From: Bacillus licheniformis DSM 13 = ATCC 14580
Lineage (GTDB): Bacteria > Bacillota > Bacilli > Bacillales > Bacillaceae
Assembly (NCBI RefSeq): GCF_000011645.1
Contig: NC_006270.3
Location: 3,618,501 to 3,682,500, forward strand
Reading direction: 5' to 3'
DNA length: 64,000 nt
Shown here: positions 43,622 through 52,321 of the stretch, piece after piece
Layout: each line of letters starts with the position of its first letter
How positions within the stretch are numbered: the stretch's first letter is position 1
Program-made: the position numbers and the translations under genes
The notes under the pieces: generated by a model
What the model was told of the DNA's origin: nothing
Database searches by the model: none
Seen by the model: the letters and a program-made list of their open reading frames with translations, nothing else

Positions 43622-44482
43622 ATGAGATTAATTGCGATCGATTTAGACGGGACTCTTTTAAATACCGAAAGCAAAATATCCGCAGAAAACCGGGCCGCTA
43701 TCAAAAAGGCGCTCATTTCAGACTGCATCGTAACCATTTGCACGGGACGGGCCACATTTGACGTAAAAGCGCTTCTGAACGATTTGGATATTCCGATTAT
43801 CGCTGCAAACGGGGGAACGGTCCACGATTTCAACTATAAACTCCTAAGCAGAACGCTAATGGACAAGGAAGCGGGAAAAAAGGCCGCCCAATACTTAACA
43901 GATCATCAAATCTATTTCGAGGTTTATACGGACGATGCGCTGCTTTCTCCTTATGACGGAGAGCAGAAGCTTAAAGCAGAGCTCGATATCGTCACAAGCG
44001 CCAACCCTGATGAAGACAGGGATACGCTTTGGCAAGGCGCACTGACTCAGTTTAAACAATTCGGCATCAAACCCGTCCCCGACATTCGCGAGATTTTTAA
44101 CGGAGACGAACATATTTATAAGCTGTTGTGCTTCTCATTTGATATGGAAAAGCTGAAGAAAGCAAAAGATGATCTTTCTGCCTTTCCAAAACTGGGACTC
44201 ACTTCTTCCGGAAGACATATCATCGAGATTCTGCCTGATGAATCCGGCAAAGGCCGCGCTTTAAAAGAGCTGGCCCGCCACTATGGAATCGAGAAAAAAG
44301 ACATCTACGCGATCGGCGACAGCCCGAACGATCTGTCAATGTTTGAGGAAGCCGGCCATCGGATCGCGATGGGCAATGCAATCGATGAGCTAAAGCATAT
44401 CAGCACCTTTATCACGAAAAGCAATGACGAAAACGGCGTCGCTTATTTCATTAACAAACTGCTGGAAAATGAATATCAATAA
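43622..44482 (+). CDS. ywtE: HAD-superfamily (Cof-type) phosphatase YwtE
   Basis: 286 residues, HAD hydrolase of the Cof/IIB class. Motif I is AIDLDGTLLNT at the N-terminus, motif II is ICTGRA, and motif IV with the metal-binding aspartates is AIGDSPNDLSMFEEAG near residue 235. B. subtilis YwtE is reported to remove the phosphate from 5-amino-6-(5-phosphoribitylamino)uracil in riboflavin synthesis, among other substrates; the same activity is inferred. It is cytosolic and has AGGAGG before the ATG. A terminator follows. Confidence 0.92.
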   Translation: MRLIAIDLDGTLLNTESKISAENRAAIKKALISDCIVTICTGRATFDVKALLNDLDIPIIAANGGTVHDFNYKLLSRTLMDKEAGKKAAQYLTDHQIYFEVYTDDALLSPYDGEQKLKAELDIVTSANPDEDRDTLWQGALTQFKQFGIKPVPDIREIFNGDEHIYKLLCFSFDMEKLKKAKDDLSAFPKLGLTSSGRHIIEILPDESGKGRALKELARHYGIEKKDIYAIGDSPNDLSMFEEAGHRIAMGNAIDELKHISTFITKSNDENGVAYFINKLLENEYQ

Positions 44483-44486
44483 ATAA

Positions 44487-44522
44487 GAAAACCGCTCGAG
44501 TCCATCTTCGAGCGGTTTTTTT
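44487..44522. terminator. Bidirectional terminator ywtE / pgdS
   Basis: AAACCGCTCGA and TCGAGCGGTTT around a short loop, with seven T on the plus side. It lies between convergent genes. Confidence 0.85.
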
Positions 44523-44532
44523 GCTGTTTCTG

Positions 44533-45816
44533 CTACTCAATTCTGACGCTTCCGGCGTATTTATCTTTCCAATAGGCGCTCGTCTCCATATCTGCTGTCG
44601 TTACACCGGCAGACAAGGTGACAAGAACGACCTGGCCGTTTCCGATATAGATGGCGGGATTCATAACAGTGGTTCCTTTAAAGAAGACGATGTCTCCAGG
44701 CTCAAGCTCCTGTTTGGTAATTTTCTTACCCGTGCTGTATTGTTTGTCAGCATACCTCGGAAGCTCCACTCCTGCCGCCGTTTTGTAGACATATTGGATA
44801 AACCCAGCCGTATCAAAGCCTTCTTTAGGCGATGTGCCGCCTTTTTGATAACCGACTTCGCCGATATGCCTGATGGCTTCGGATACAATCGGATTTTTTG
44901 GCAGGGACATGTTGTCAAAACGTCTGACTCCTGTGAACTTCTTCTGCCAATAGGAAGCCGACAAGTAGGATATCGTCACTTTATTTGAACGGCTCGCATG
45001 GATAAACCGCCCGCCCCCGGCATAGATGCCGTTATGGGATATTCCCGGTTTGTACGTATTGCTGAAAAACAAAACATCACCCGGCCGGATATCTTCAAGC
45101 TTCACCTTTTGACCGACAGCCCATTGCTGTTCAGCCGACCTTGGCAAATAAACGCCGAGCACCTCTCTGAAGACGTATTGGGTCAACCCCGAACAGTCAA
45201 ATCCGAGATCCGGAGAGTTGCCTCCAAATACATAAGGAACACCGACATAGCTTTTTGCTTTTTGAACGACAGGATCCATCGAAATCTCAGGCTCTTTTGT
45301 GATCCTTTTCGCTTTAAAATACCCCGAGCTCCAGTAAGAGCTGCCTTCAAGCTTTGTCACGACAACCCCGTTTGATTTTGTGCTGTGGATGATTTGATCA
45401 TTTCCCAAATAGATGGCGACATGGGTCGGTCCGTCCGATTCCAGCTCGGCATTCTTGAAAAAGACAAGGTCCCCCTTTTCGAGCTGCTGACGGCCGACAC
45501 TGCTCCCAAGAGTCGATTGTTCCTTTACCGTTCTCGGAAGCGTAATATCGAGCGATTGAAACACATATTGCACAAAGCCTGACGAGTCAAACCCCGTTTT
45601 CGGCTTCTCTCCGCCGTAGCTGTATTTCGCACCCTCAAGCTGTCTGGCAGTTTCCGCTATTTTCTCGCCGATCGTATCGGCGCGTACATCATTATGATTC
45701 GTTAAAAATAAAGACATCCAAAGCACCGCAATTCCACAAAACAAAACCAACTTTTTGTTTGCCGCTTTTTTTATCAATTGATCTGTTCCTCCTCTTCTTT
45801 CCTCTTTCATCGTCAT
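44533..45816 (-). CDS. pgdS: Poly-gamma-glutamate hydrolase PgdS
   Basis: 427 residues, secreted. A hydrophobic signal (about 20-45) is followed by three NlpC/P60 repeats (about 50-165, 180-295, 305-427). Only the middle repeat keeps the catalytic cysteine (GFDCSGLTQYVF). The first has GFDSSGFVQ and the third GFDTAGFIQ, so they should be inactive and may bind polymer. The enzyme cuts poly-gamma-glutamate and is next to the pgs genes that make it, as in B. subtilis. Its start ATG (45816) lies behind GAGGAGG-type sequence; a second ATG is two codons in. Confidence 0.93.
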   Translation of the reverse strand: MTMKEERRGGTDQLIKKAANKKLVLFCGIAVLWMSLFLTNHNDVRADTIGEKIAETARQLEGAKYSYGGEKPKTGFDSSGFVQYVFQSLDITLPRTVKEQSTLGSSVGRQQLEKGDLVFFKNAELESDGPTHVAIYLGNDQIIHSTKSNGVVVTKLEGSSYWSSGYFKAKRITKEPEISMDPVVQKAKSYVGVPYVFGGNSPDLGFDCSGLTQYVFREVLGVYLPRSAEQQWAVGQKVKLEDIRPGDVLFFSNTYKPGISHNGIYAGGGRFIHASRSNKVTISYLSASYWQKKFTGVRRFDNMSLPKNPIVSEAIRHIGEVGYQKGGTSPKEGFDTAGFIQYVYKTAAGVELPRYADKQYSTGKKITKQELEPGDIVFFKGTTVMNPAIYIGNGQVVLVTLSAGVTTADMETSAYWKDKYAGSVRIE

Positions 45817-46042
45817 TCAACTGGGATATTTAAAGGACTTTTTTTGCATGTACAGCAGCGTCATAGCGAGAAGAAACGCTCAGCACAGCATGATCAGCTT
45901 TTTCACCTAAGCGCGGATTAAAAAGATGAAGGGAAATATTCTAAAGAGGTCATGAACATGAGGTGCGGTTCCCATCCCGAATTGGTAAGGTGATGCATTT
46001 TCAAATTTTGCTTCAGTCGAAATTTGTCAGTTTTTATTCCCT

Positions 46043-46078
46043 TCAAAAGAATACAATAAACATGAACCCCAAAACCAT
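46043..46078 (-). CDS. Possible 11-residue hydrophobic peptide
   Basis: MVLGFMFIVFF and a stop. The frame is very short, but AGGAGG stands eight bases before its ATG, as good a ribosome site as any in the window, and it lies about 230 bases upstream of pgdS on the same strand. It could be a leader peptide or chance. Confidence 0.2.
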   Translation of the reverse strand: MVLGFMFIVFF

Positions 46079-46196
46079 GTATATATCCTCCTGATTTTCT
46101 ATAAAACTTTATACACTGACCGGTTAAGAAAATTGTCGTGTTTCCCTTTCAAACCGGCCGCTTTTCACAGGTCTTTTATAACCGGGATCAGCACAC

Positions 46197-46227
46197 AAAA
46201 AAGAGAGCGCCGGCGGCACTCTCTTTT
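46197..46227 (-). terminator. Terminator of pgsBCAE
   Basis: AAAAGAGAG and CTCTCTTTT with a GC-rich upper stem, seven bases after the pgsE stop; T run on the minus strand. Confidence 0.85.
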
Positions 46228-46233
46228 GCACTG

Positions 46234-46401
46234 TTATTGCTTGTTTTCTGTTGTTTGATCCTGCTGATTCACTTTTTGGATCTCCGTAGAGATTTTAGCT
46301 TTTTCATCGTTTGACAATTCATCAGAATACTTGAAAGCAGACATGAATGCAATGATCAAAACTAAACCTACGAACGGCCAAATGGCTCTGACAAATTTCA
46401 T
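46234..46401 (-). CDS. pgsE: PgsE, small protein of the poly-glutamate synthase
   Basis: 55 residues: MKFVRAIWPFVGLVLIIAF begins a single membrane span (about 7-22), followed by a charged helix with NDEKAKISTEIQK. Length and sequence pattern match B. subtilis PgsE (YwtC). Its ATG overlaps the pgsA stop codon (ATGA), so the two are translationally coupled. It is reported to support polymer production by PgsBCA, notably with zinc; the exact role is unclear. It is the last gene of the operon. Confidence 0.9.
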   Translation of the reverse strand: MKFVRAIWPFVGLVLIIAFMSAFKYSDELSNDEKAKISTEIQKVNQQDQTTENKQ

Positions 46402-47567
46402 TTGTTCACCACTCCGTTTTTATTATTTTTCAGCTTGTCCGCATGATCGACTTCAAACGTTAATTTTCCGTTCTCTTCTTTCCAGTCGAGGTTTGTTCCT
46501 TTTGTCAATTGACGGAAGATCGCTTTTCGTTTTAAGAAGTCGCTCTTGCCTAAAGGCGTCGGCGTTGCTTCGCGAATGTTGAGAGGCGTTACCTCAAAGC
46601 GCCCTTTGCCGTCATTCATTAAATGGTATTGTACAAGCGCGCTGTCCCGTGTTCTTGACCAGCCCTGATCAAATACAAAGTTGCCGAGGCTGTAGAAAAT
46701 CACAGTACCGTTATACACTTCGATCGGTTCGAGAACATGGGGATGAGCGCCGATGATGACATCTGCTCCGGCATCTGCAATCGCCTTGGCCAGATCCTTC
46801 TGTCTGTCGTTCGGTTCATTGTCATATTCTTGTCCCCAGTGCACATGGACAAGGACAAGATCCGCTTTTTTCGATGCTTCCGCAATCATTGGAATAAAGA
46901 TTTTCGGACTGAGCGGCAGCACTCCGCCTCTGTTCTTTTTGGCTGTAAAGTTCTTTGTGTAGACGTCTGTAAAACCGAGCGTTGCAATTTTTACGCCGTT
47001 CACATTCTGATAGGATACGTGCTGTTTCGCGTCTTCAAGATTATTTCCTGCTCCGACAAGCTCCAGATTCTCATTTGAAAATTTATTGAGCGTATCCTTC
47101 AAACCGTCTTCCCCGTAGTCCATCGCATGGTTGTTGGCAAAATTCAGTACGCTGAAGTTCAGCTTTTTCAATGTTTCGACTGATTCTTGATTCGTTTGCA
47201 GATGGATGTTCTTTTCTGCCTCTTGATAGTCCTTTGCATTGGTTACAGGGTTTTCAAAGTTTCCTGTGATAAAATCTGACACATTAAAGTACGGCTTCAC
47301 ATTTTTGAAGACACTTTCCGAACCGTGCAAGTTTGTCACTTTTTCTACGTTTCTTCCCATCATGATATCGCCAACAAAAGTAGCTGTAAGCTTGGCATCT
47401 TCTTTTTTGTCCATTTGCGAAGGAGTTTTGGCGCTTCCGACCCAAGTAAAGACAAACATTAAACAGAAAATAACGGGCAATACGATAAAGACGTGCTTGT
47501 TTGTTTTCTTTTTCTCCTGCTTCGTCAACTTCAGCAGTTTTTCCTGAAAGTTCAGTTGTTTTTTCAT
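46398..47567 (-). CDS. pgsA: PgsA (CapA), poly-glutamate export component
   Basis: 389 residues, CapA/PgsA family of metallophosphatase-like fold. A basic N-terminus and one membrane anchor (about 27-47) precede a large outer domain. Family motifs are TFVGDIMMGR, NFENPVTN, NFANNHAMDYGEDGL, VHWGQEYDNEP, IIGAHPHVLEP and FYSLGNFVFDQ. It is needed for poly-gamma-glutamate synthesis and export with PgsB and PgsC. It starts 20 bases after pgsC and overlaps pgsE. Confidence 0.95.
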   Translation of the reverse strand: MKKQLNFQEKLLKLTKQEKKKTNKHVFIVLPVIFCLMFVFTWVGSAKTPSQMDKKEDAKLTATFVGDIMMGRNVEKVTNLHGSESVFKNVKPYFNVSDFITGNFENPVTNAKDYQEAEKNIHLQTNQESVETLKKLNFSVLNFANNHAMDYGEDGLKDTLNKFSNENLELVGAGNNLEDAKQHVSYQNVNGVKIATLGFTDVYTKNFTAKKNRGGVLPLSPKIFIPMIAEASKKADLVLVHVHWGQEYDNEPNDRQKDLAKAIADAGADVIIGAHPHVLEPIEVYNGTVIFYSLGNFVFDQGWSRTRDSALVQYHLMNDGKGRFEVTPLNIREATPTPLGKSDFLKRKAIFRQLTKGTNLDWKEENGKLTFEVDHADKLKNNKNGVVNK

Positions 47568-47586
47568 CGATTTGACACACCTAACT

Positions 47587-48036
47587 TTAGATTAGATAGT
47601 AAGCATACATAATGACGAATGTTGCTCCGCTCAATAAAAGCGTACTTCCAAGCGTAATCGTTAATCCCTGTCTTTGAATGGTATTGGCGATCAGCCCCGG
47701 CACGATGATTCCGATTCCCCTGAATTCGGCAATCTCAAACGGCATCACCGGATATATAAAATCAAAACCGATTTTCAAAAGAATTCCCGTAATCAGCATT
47801 GCTGCGAATTTTCTGCGTCCGTATAGAATCATAATTTTGGAAAGTCCGAATTTCACGATGACATACGTCAGCAAACTGACAAAAAGAACGAGCAGCATGA
47901 AAATCGGCTGATTGAAGACAAGTCCCAAATAACCCGGTACGACGAGGCCGGCTGGTACAATTCCCGTTTTCTCTGCAAAAATCAAACTGAGTAAGACTCC
48001 TAAAATGAGGGCGATATATAAATCTGATCCAAACAT
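47587..48036 (-). CDS. pgsC: PgsC, membrane component of the poly-glutamate synthase
   Basis: 149 residues with four to five membrane spans, CapC family. The start MFGSDLYIALILGVLLSL and the FRGIGIIVPGLIANTIQRQG segment are typical. With PgsB it forms the amide ligase in the membrane. The gene is 16 bases after pgsB in the operon order pgsB-C-A-E. Confidence 0.96.
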   Translation of the reverse strand: MFGSDLYIALILGVLLSLIFAEKTGIVPAGLVVPGYLGLVFNQPIFMLLVLFVSLLTYVIVKFGLSKIMILYGRRKFAAMLITGILLKIGFDFIYPVMPFEIAEFRGIGIIVPGLIANTIQRQGLTITLGSTLLLSGATFVIMYAYYLI

Positions 48037-48051
48037 TGTGTTTTCTTCCTC

Positions 48052-49233
48052 CTAGCTAACGAGCTGCTTAATCTTGTAATCTTGTATTTTTTCAATGAGA
48101 GGCTCCGCTGCTCCGTGGATATTTCCGACTCCGTAAATAACGCGGCCCTCAAGCTTGTTTTTCAGCATGAACATGATTTCTTCCGTTGATTTGTGCTCAA
48201 AATCAAACAGCTTGTCCGCAGGAATTTTGCCTGCTTCATATGCTTTGACGATCGGCTCTGTTGTTTCTCCAATCAGCACAAGTTCACTTGCTTCAATATA
48301 AGGAAGGACATCTTCCGCAAACTGCTGTGTTCTGTCTACCCTGTCGGCGCGGCAGTTCATAATGACGATCGGCTGATCCGTAGGATAGCCTATTTCTTTT
48401 ACACGCTTCCAAATGTTTAAAGTGGAAGCTGCGTCATTGGCCGCAAAACCGTTGACGAAATGTCCGGGATTCTTGGCGTTCATCAGCGGCAGAATTCTCA
48501 TGGCTCCCGGATCAGGCGGCGCATTCAGCATGCCTTTAAAGGCGGTTTCTTCGTCAATGCCCAACGCTTGAGCTACACCGAGCGCAAGAGACGCATTATC
48601 AGGGAATACCATGTACTCAAACTGTCTGAGGTATTCATCTGTTATTTTAGAATTGTCTGCGACGATGACTTTTGTGTTCCTTTCTTTTGCAATTTGCTTA
48701 AAGAAATCGGTATACTCACTATCAGTAATAACCAAATGTCCATTATAAGGAATGGTTGCTGTGAATGCTTCTGCGATTTCATCCAAAGTCGGTCCCATCA
48801 CATCCATGTGATCCTCCAGCACGTTCACGATCACGCCGATATTAGCCTGAAGCAATTCTTCCTGAAAGATGATTTGGTAATCAGGATTAACGGCCATGCA
48901 CTCACTGACAATCGCATTGGCCCCTCTTTCCACCGTTTCTTTCATAACCTCCTTCTGCTCTCCGATATTCGGCCCTTGCGGCTTTCTTTTGATCGGCTTC
49001 TCTTCCGGTGTGTCCCAATAAATCATCCTTGCGTCTGTCCCGGTTGTTTTTCCTACTGTTTTGTAGCCTGCTTCGATTAATATCCCTGTTGTTAATCTTG
49101 TCACCGTGGACTTTCCGCGTATACCGTTGATGTTCACTCGGACAGGCAGCGCATCGATATTTTGCTGGTGGCGCCTTTTTTCATAAATGCCGATCCCAAC
49201 AACGATCACACAGGCTAATAGCATTACCCACAT
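48052..49233 (-). CDS. pgsB: PgsB, poly-gamma-glutamate synthetase (amide ligase)
   Basis: 393 residues, CapB family of Mur-ligase type. One N-terminal membrane span (MWVMLLACVIVVGIGI) is followed by the ATP site VRVNINGIRGKSTVTRLT near residue 35-50. VSECMAVNPDYQ, NVLEDHMDVMGP and the late IYGVGNIHG follow. It activates and links glutamate through gamma-amide bonds. I take the ATG at 49233, which gives the same length as B. subtilis PgsB; the frame is open to 49281. AAGGAG lies 13 bases upstream, an unusually long spacing. Confidence 0.95.
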   Translation of the reverse strand: MWVMLLACVIVVGIGIYEKRRHQQNIDALPVRVNINGIRGKSTVTRLTTGILIEAGYKTVGKTTGTDARMIYWDTPEEKPIKRKPQGPNIGEQKEVMKETVERGANAIVSECMAVNPDYQIIFQEELLQANIGVIVNVLEDHMDVMGPTLDEIAEAFTATIPYNGHLVITDSEYTDFFKQIAKERNTKVIVADNSKITDEYLRQFEYMVFPDNASLALGVAQALGIDEETAFKGMLNAPPDPGAMRILPLMNAKNPGHFVNGFAANDAASTLNIWKRVKEIGYPTDQPIVIMNCRADRVDRTQQFAEDVLPYIEASELVLIGETTEPIVKAYEAGKIPADKLFDFEHKSTEEIMFMLKNKLEGRVIYGVGNIHGAAEPLIEKIQDYKIKQLVS

Positions 49234-50027
49234 TGTTTGTCTACATCTCCTTCTTGGAATCTGATATGTAAATTCATTCATCAGTATATAGGTTCACTAT
49301 GAAATCACAATCGGCATTATGTAACAGAAGACGACGAAATTTTCCGTGACAAAGATCACCTCGCCCGAGTCATTAATGCCTATCTTTTTATTGATATTTT
49401 TGGAAATCGAAAGTTCTTAATTCCTATCAGATTTTTGTCAGCGTTTTAAGTATGCGCTTTCAAAATTCGACATTATGATTTTTGTACTTTTCTCCCTATT
49501 TCAGATGAAAGGTTGAAGGATGGATTCAGGATCTCTTTTTTCCCCCGTCCGCAATCCCCTTTAAATGGGCTGTCAGCCGGGATCTCTCTTTTCTTTTAGT
49601 ATTTTCGCTCTTTTCGAACAGGTTAAAAAGTCACCAATGTTCCCTCTTCAAAACAAATCCGTCCTATGACAATCAGACCATCTATCAAAAAATGAAAATC
49701 TCTTTTAGCATAAAGCGGGATTCATTGACAAATCCAAATATTTTGTGAGTCGTTCGATCCACCTTATTTCTTCAGATTTTAGGTTAAAATCCTAGGATTT
49801 AAAAAGCCATTAATTTTTTTCAATGATAATTCATCAAACTTTAACATTTTTAATTTTTCTTACTATTCTCATTGTTACTGTATTCGCCATTAAACGCCCC
49901 TATATATGTCTCGATATCCCAGCCCGGTCTAAAATTTCAGTGTTCATCCATTTTTTTATTGTGATTTTAAATGGATCGTGATAATCTTTATGTAAACGGT
50001 TACACAAATAGAGAGGAGAAGGCTTTT
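49234..50027. other. Long control gap between pgsB and rbsR
   Basis: Nearly 800 bases between divergent operons. The right end holds the rbs cre (49991-50004) and a poor promoter-like pair TTGTGA/GATAAT. The left end must hold the pgs promoter, but I see no convincing -35/-10 pair. Only short frames without ribosome sites occur. The gap is AT-rich near 49730-49900. Confidence 0.45.
49991..50004. promoter_or_regulatory. CcpA cre site of the rbs operon
   Basis: TGTAAACGGTTACA matches the cre consensus TGWAANCGNTNWCA at every position and is nearly palindromic. It lies 24 bases before the rbsR start and just after the GATAAT hexamer (49980-49985), a position suited to catabolite repression, and possibly to RbsR itself, a LacI-family regulator. 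Confidence 0.8.
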
Positions 50028-51008
50028 TTGGCTACGATTAAAGACGTCGCACTTGCTGCAAAAGTATCTGTCGCTACGGTTTCCCGGGTATTAAATGAGA
50101 CGGGATACGTTCATGAAGACACGAGGGCGCGCGTGCTGAAAGCGATGGAAGAACTGAATTACCACCCGAATGAAGTAGCCAGGTCTCTCTATAAAAGGGA
50201 GTCCAGACTGATCGGACTGCTGCTGCCGGATATCACAAACCCGTTCTTTCCTCAGCTTGCCCGCGGCGTTGAAGATGAGATCCACCGCCTCGGCTTTCGG
50301 CTCATATTTGGAAACAGCGATGAAAATCTGGAAAAAGAGCTTGATTATATGCAGACGTTTAAACAAAATCATGTGGTCGGAGTCATTTCAGCGACCAATT
50401 ATCCGGATGCGCCAAATTATCAAGACTTGTCCATGCCGATCGTCTTTCTTGACCGGACGGGCGAGAATGCGCCGGCTGTATTTGCGGACAGCCGCGAAGG
50501 AGGCAGAATCGCAGCGGCTGAGATGATCAAGAGGAACGCGAAACGGATTACGCTGATTAAAGGACCGGCTCACCTTCAGACTGCAAGAGACCGTTTCAAC
50601 GGAGCGCTGGACGTGCTAAGCGGAGCCGATATCGATTTTCACGTCATGAAAACCGAGACATTTTCATTTCCGGAAGCCCAAAAACGGGCGGCGGAGCTGT
50701 TTGGCACATATCCGGAAACAGACGGCGTGATCGCAAGCAATGACATTGTGGCGACAGCCGTTTTGCATGAAGCCTTAAAACGGAAGATCAAAGTTCCCGA
50801 TGAACTGCAGATTATCGGCTTTGATGACATACCGCAAAGCGAATTGCTTTTCCCCTCTTTATCAACGATCAGGCAGCCCGCCTATGAAATGGGAAAAGAA
50901 GCTGCAAAACTGCTGCTTAGATTAATGAAAAATGAATATATTGAACAATCGGCAGTTCAGATGCCGGTTGCCTTTATTGAAAGACAAACGACAAGAAAGG
51001 CGGAATGA
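50028..51008 (+). CDS. rbsR: Ribose operon repressor RbsR
   Basis: 326 residues, LacI family. The DNA-binding domain starts MATIKDVALAAKVSVATVSR and is followed by the hinge and a sugar-binding effector domain (IGLLLPDITNPFFPQLARG). The start is TTG at 50028 behind GAGGAGAAGG; the frame is open to 49971 but that stretch contains the cre site and is not likely translated. The length equals B. subtilis RbsR. It represses the rbs operon of which it is the first gene, and its stop overlaps the rbsK start region. Confidence 0.95.
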   Translation: MATIKDVALAAKVSVATVSRVLNETGYVHEDTRARVLKAMEELNYHPNEVARSLYKRESRLIGLLLPDITNPFFPQLARGVEDEIHRLGFRLIFGNSDENLEKELDYMQTFKQNHVVGVISATNYPDAPNYQDLSMPIVFLDRTGENAPAVFADSREGGRIAAAEMIKRNAKRITLIKGPAHLQTARDRFNGALDVLSGADIDFHVMKTETFSFPEAQKRAAELFGTYPETDGVIASNDIVATAVLHEALKRKIKVPDELQIIGFDDIPQSELLFPSLSTIRQPAYEMGKEAAKLLLRLMKNEYIEQSAVQMPVAFIERQTTRKAE

Positions 51009-51010
51009 CA

Positions 51011-51892
51011 ATGAGTAAAATATGCGTGATCGGCAGCTCTTCGATGGATTTAGTCGTGACATCGCCCAAGCGGCCGGCCGCCGGAGAAACGGTGCTTGGC
51101 GAATCTTTTAAAACGGTTCCGGGCGGAAAGGGGGCCAACCAAGCGGTAGCCGCGGCCCGGCTTGGCGCCGAGGTCCATATGATCGGCTGCGTCGGCGATG
51201 ATCATTACGGGAAAGCCATCCTCGACAATTTTCAAGCCAATGGTGTCTTGACAGACTATGTGGAACCGGTTACAGGTCAGGAAAGCGGAACCGCACATAT
51301 CGTTCTCGCAGACGGCGACAACAGCATTATCGTCGTCAAAGGGGCAAATGACCATGTCACACCTGAATACGTTCAAAAAGCGCTGCCTGCGATTAAACAG
51401 GCAGACATCGTTCTGATTCAGCAGGAGATTCCGGAAGAAACCGTCGATTATGTCAGCGGACTGTGCAGCTCTCTCGGCATTCCTCTCCTGCTGAATCCGG
51501 CACCAGCCCGTCCGCTACGCCCGGAAACGGTCGAACACGCGGCCTACATCACGCCAAACGAGCATGAAGCTTCGGTACTGTTTCAGGGCATGTCCCGGGA
51601 GGAAGCGTTAAAGCGCTATCCGGAGAAGCTGTTCATCACAGAAGGGAAAAACGGCGTCCGCTATCACAATGGTCTGGAAGAACGTGTCGTTCCTTCATTC
51701 CCTGTCAATGCGATTGATACGACGGGCGCCGGAGACACCTTCAATGCGGGATTTGCCGTCGCGCTTTCCGAAGGACAAAGCATCGAATCTGCCTTGCGCT
51801 TTGCGAACCGGGCGGCTTCCCTGTCGGTTCTGAAATTCGGCGCACAAGGCGGCATGCCAAAACGGGATGAAGTGGAGCGTGAACTGTCATGA
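51011..51892 (+). CDS. rbsK: Ribokinase RbsK
   Basis: 293 residues, PfkB family: ATP plus D-ribose gives ribose-5-phosphate. It begins MSKICVIGSSSMDLVV, with PGGKGANQAVAAARLGAEV (signature 1) near residue 38, NPAPARPL, and IDTTGAGDTFNAGFAVAL (signature 2, catalytic aspartate) near 240. I choose ATG 51011, seven bases from AGGCGG, over the ATG at 51005, which almost touches it. It overlaps rbsD by four bases. Confidence 0.96.
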   Translation: MSKICVIGSSSMDLVVTSPKRPAAGETVLGESFKTVPGGKGANQAVAAARLGAEVHMIGCVGDDHYGKAILDNFQANGVLTDYVEPVTGQESGTAHIVLADGDNSIIVVKGANDHVTPEYVQKALPAIKQADIVLIQQEIPEETVDYVSGLCSSLGIPLLLNPAPARPLRPETVEHAAYITPNEHEASVLFQGMSREEALKRYPEKLFITEGKNGVRYHNGLEERVVPSFPVNAIDTTGAGDTFNAGFAVALSEGQSIESALRFANRAASLSVLKFGAQGGMPKRDEVERELS

Positions 51893-52284
51893 AAAAACAC
51901 GGAATATTAAACAGCCATATCGCAAAATTGCTGGCCGATCTCGGGCATACCGATACCATCGTCATCGCGGACGCCGGTCTGCCCGTTCCGCCCGGCGTCC
52001 CCAAAATCGATCTCGCACTGACATTGGGTACGCCCGGATTTCGAGAGGTTACAAAGCTCATCGCCGATGAAATGGTTGTCGAAAAAGTGACGGCAGCCCA
52101 AGAAATAGAAAGCGTCAATCCCGGTCAAGCCGCATTTTTAAAAGCGGAATTTTCAAACCAAAAGATTGACTATATCCCGCACGAAGCATTCAAAAAGGCA
52201 ACGAGCCAGGCGAAAGCGGTCATTCGCACAGGGGAAGCAACGCCTTATGCAAATTGCATCTTGCACGCGGGAGTGATCTTTTAG
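51889..52284 (+). CDS. rbsD: D-ribose pyranase RbsD
   Basis: 131 residues, interconverts pyran and furan forms of ribose so that RbsK can use it. Family motifs are MKKHGILNSHIAKLLADLGH with the catalytic histidine, VIADAGLPVPPGVPKIDLAL, and the C-terminal IRTGEATPYANCILHAGV. The ATG overlaps the rbsK stop (ATGA). It is cytosolic and part of rbsRKDACB. Confidence 0.96.
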   Translation: MKKHGILNSHIAKLLADLGHTDTIVIADAGLPVPPGVPKIDLALTLGTPGFREVTKLIADEMVVEKVTAAQEIESVNPGQAAFLKAEFSNQKIDYIPHEAFKKATSQAKAVIRTGEATPYANCILHAGVIF

Positions 52285-52321
52285 ATGTTTACATTCTACA
52301 TCTGGAAAGAAGGGATAGCCC

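Larger units (their letters stand above)
45817..46233. other. Gap between pgdS and pgsE
   Basis: About 417 bases without an established gene. It holds the pgsE terminator (46197-46227) and an 11-codon frame with a strong ribosome site (46043-46078). No SigD-type promoter for pgdS could be made out, although B. subtilis pgdS uses SigD. Confidence 0.4.

Noticed and set aside
48460..49080. Long plus-strand frame of 206 codons opposite pgsB
   Set aside because: It is antisense to the well-supported pgsB gene, has no ribosome site and no recognisable protein features.
49449..49462. cre-like sequence AGTATGCGCTTTCA upstream of pgsB
   Set aside because: Two mismatches to the consensus and no nearby promoter to give it meaning.
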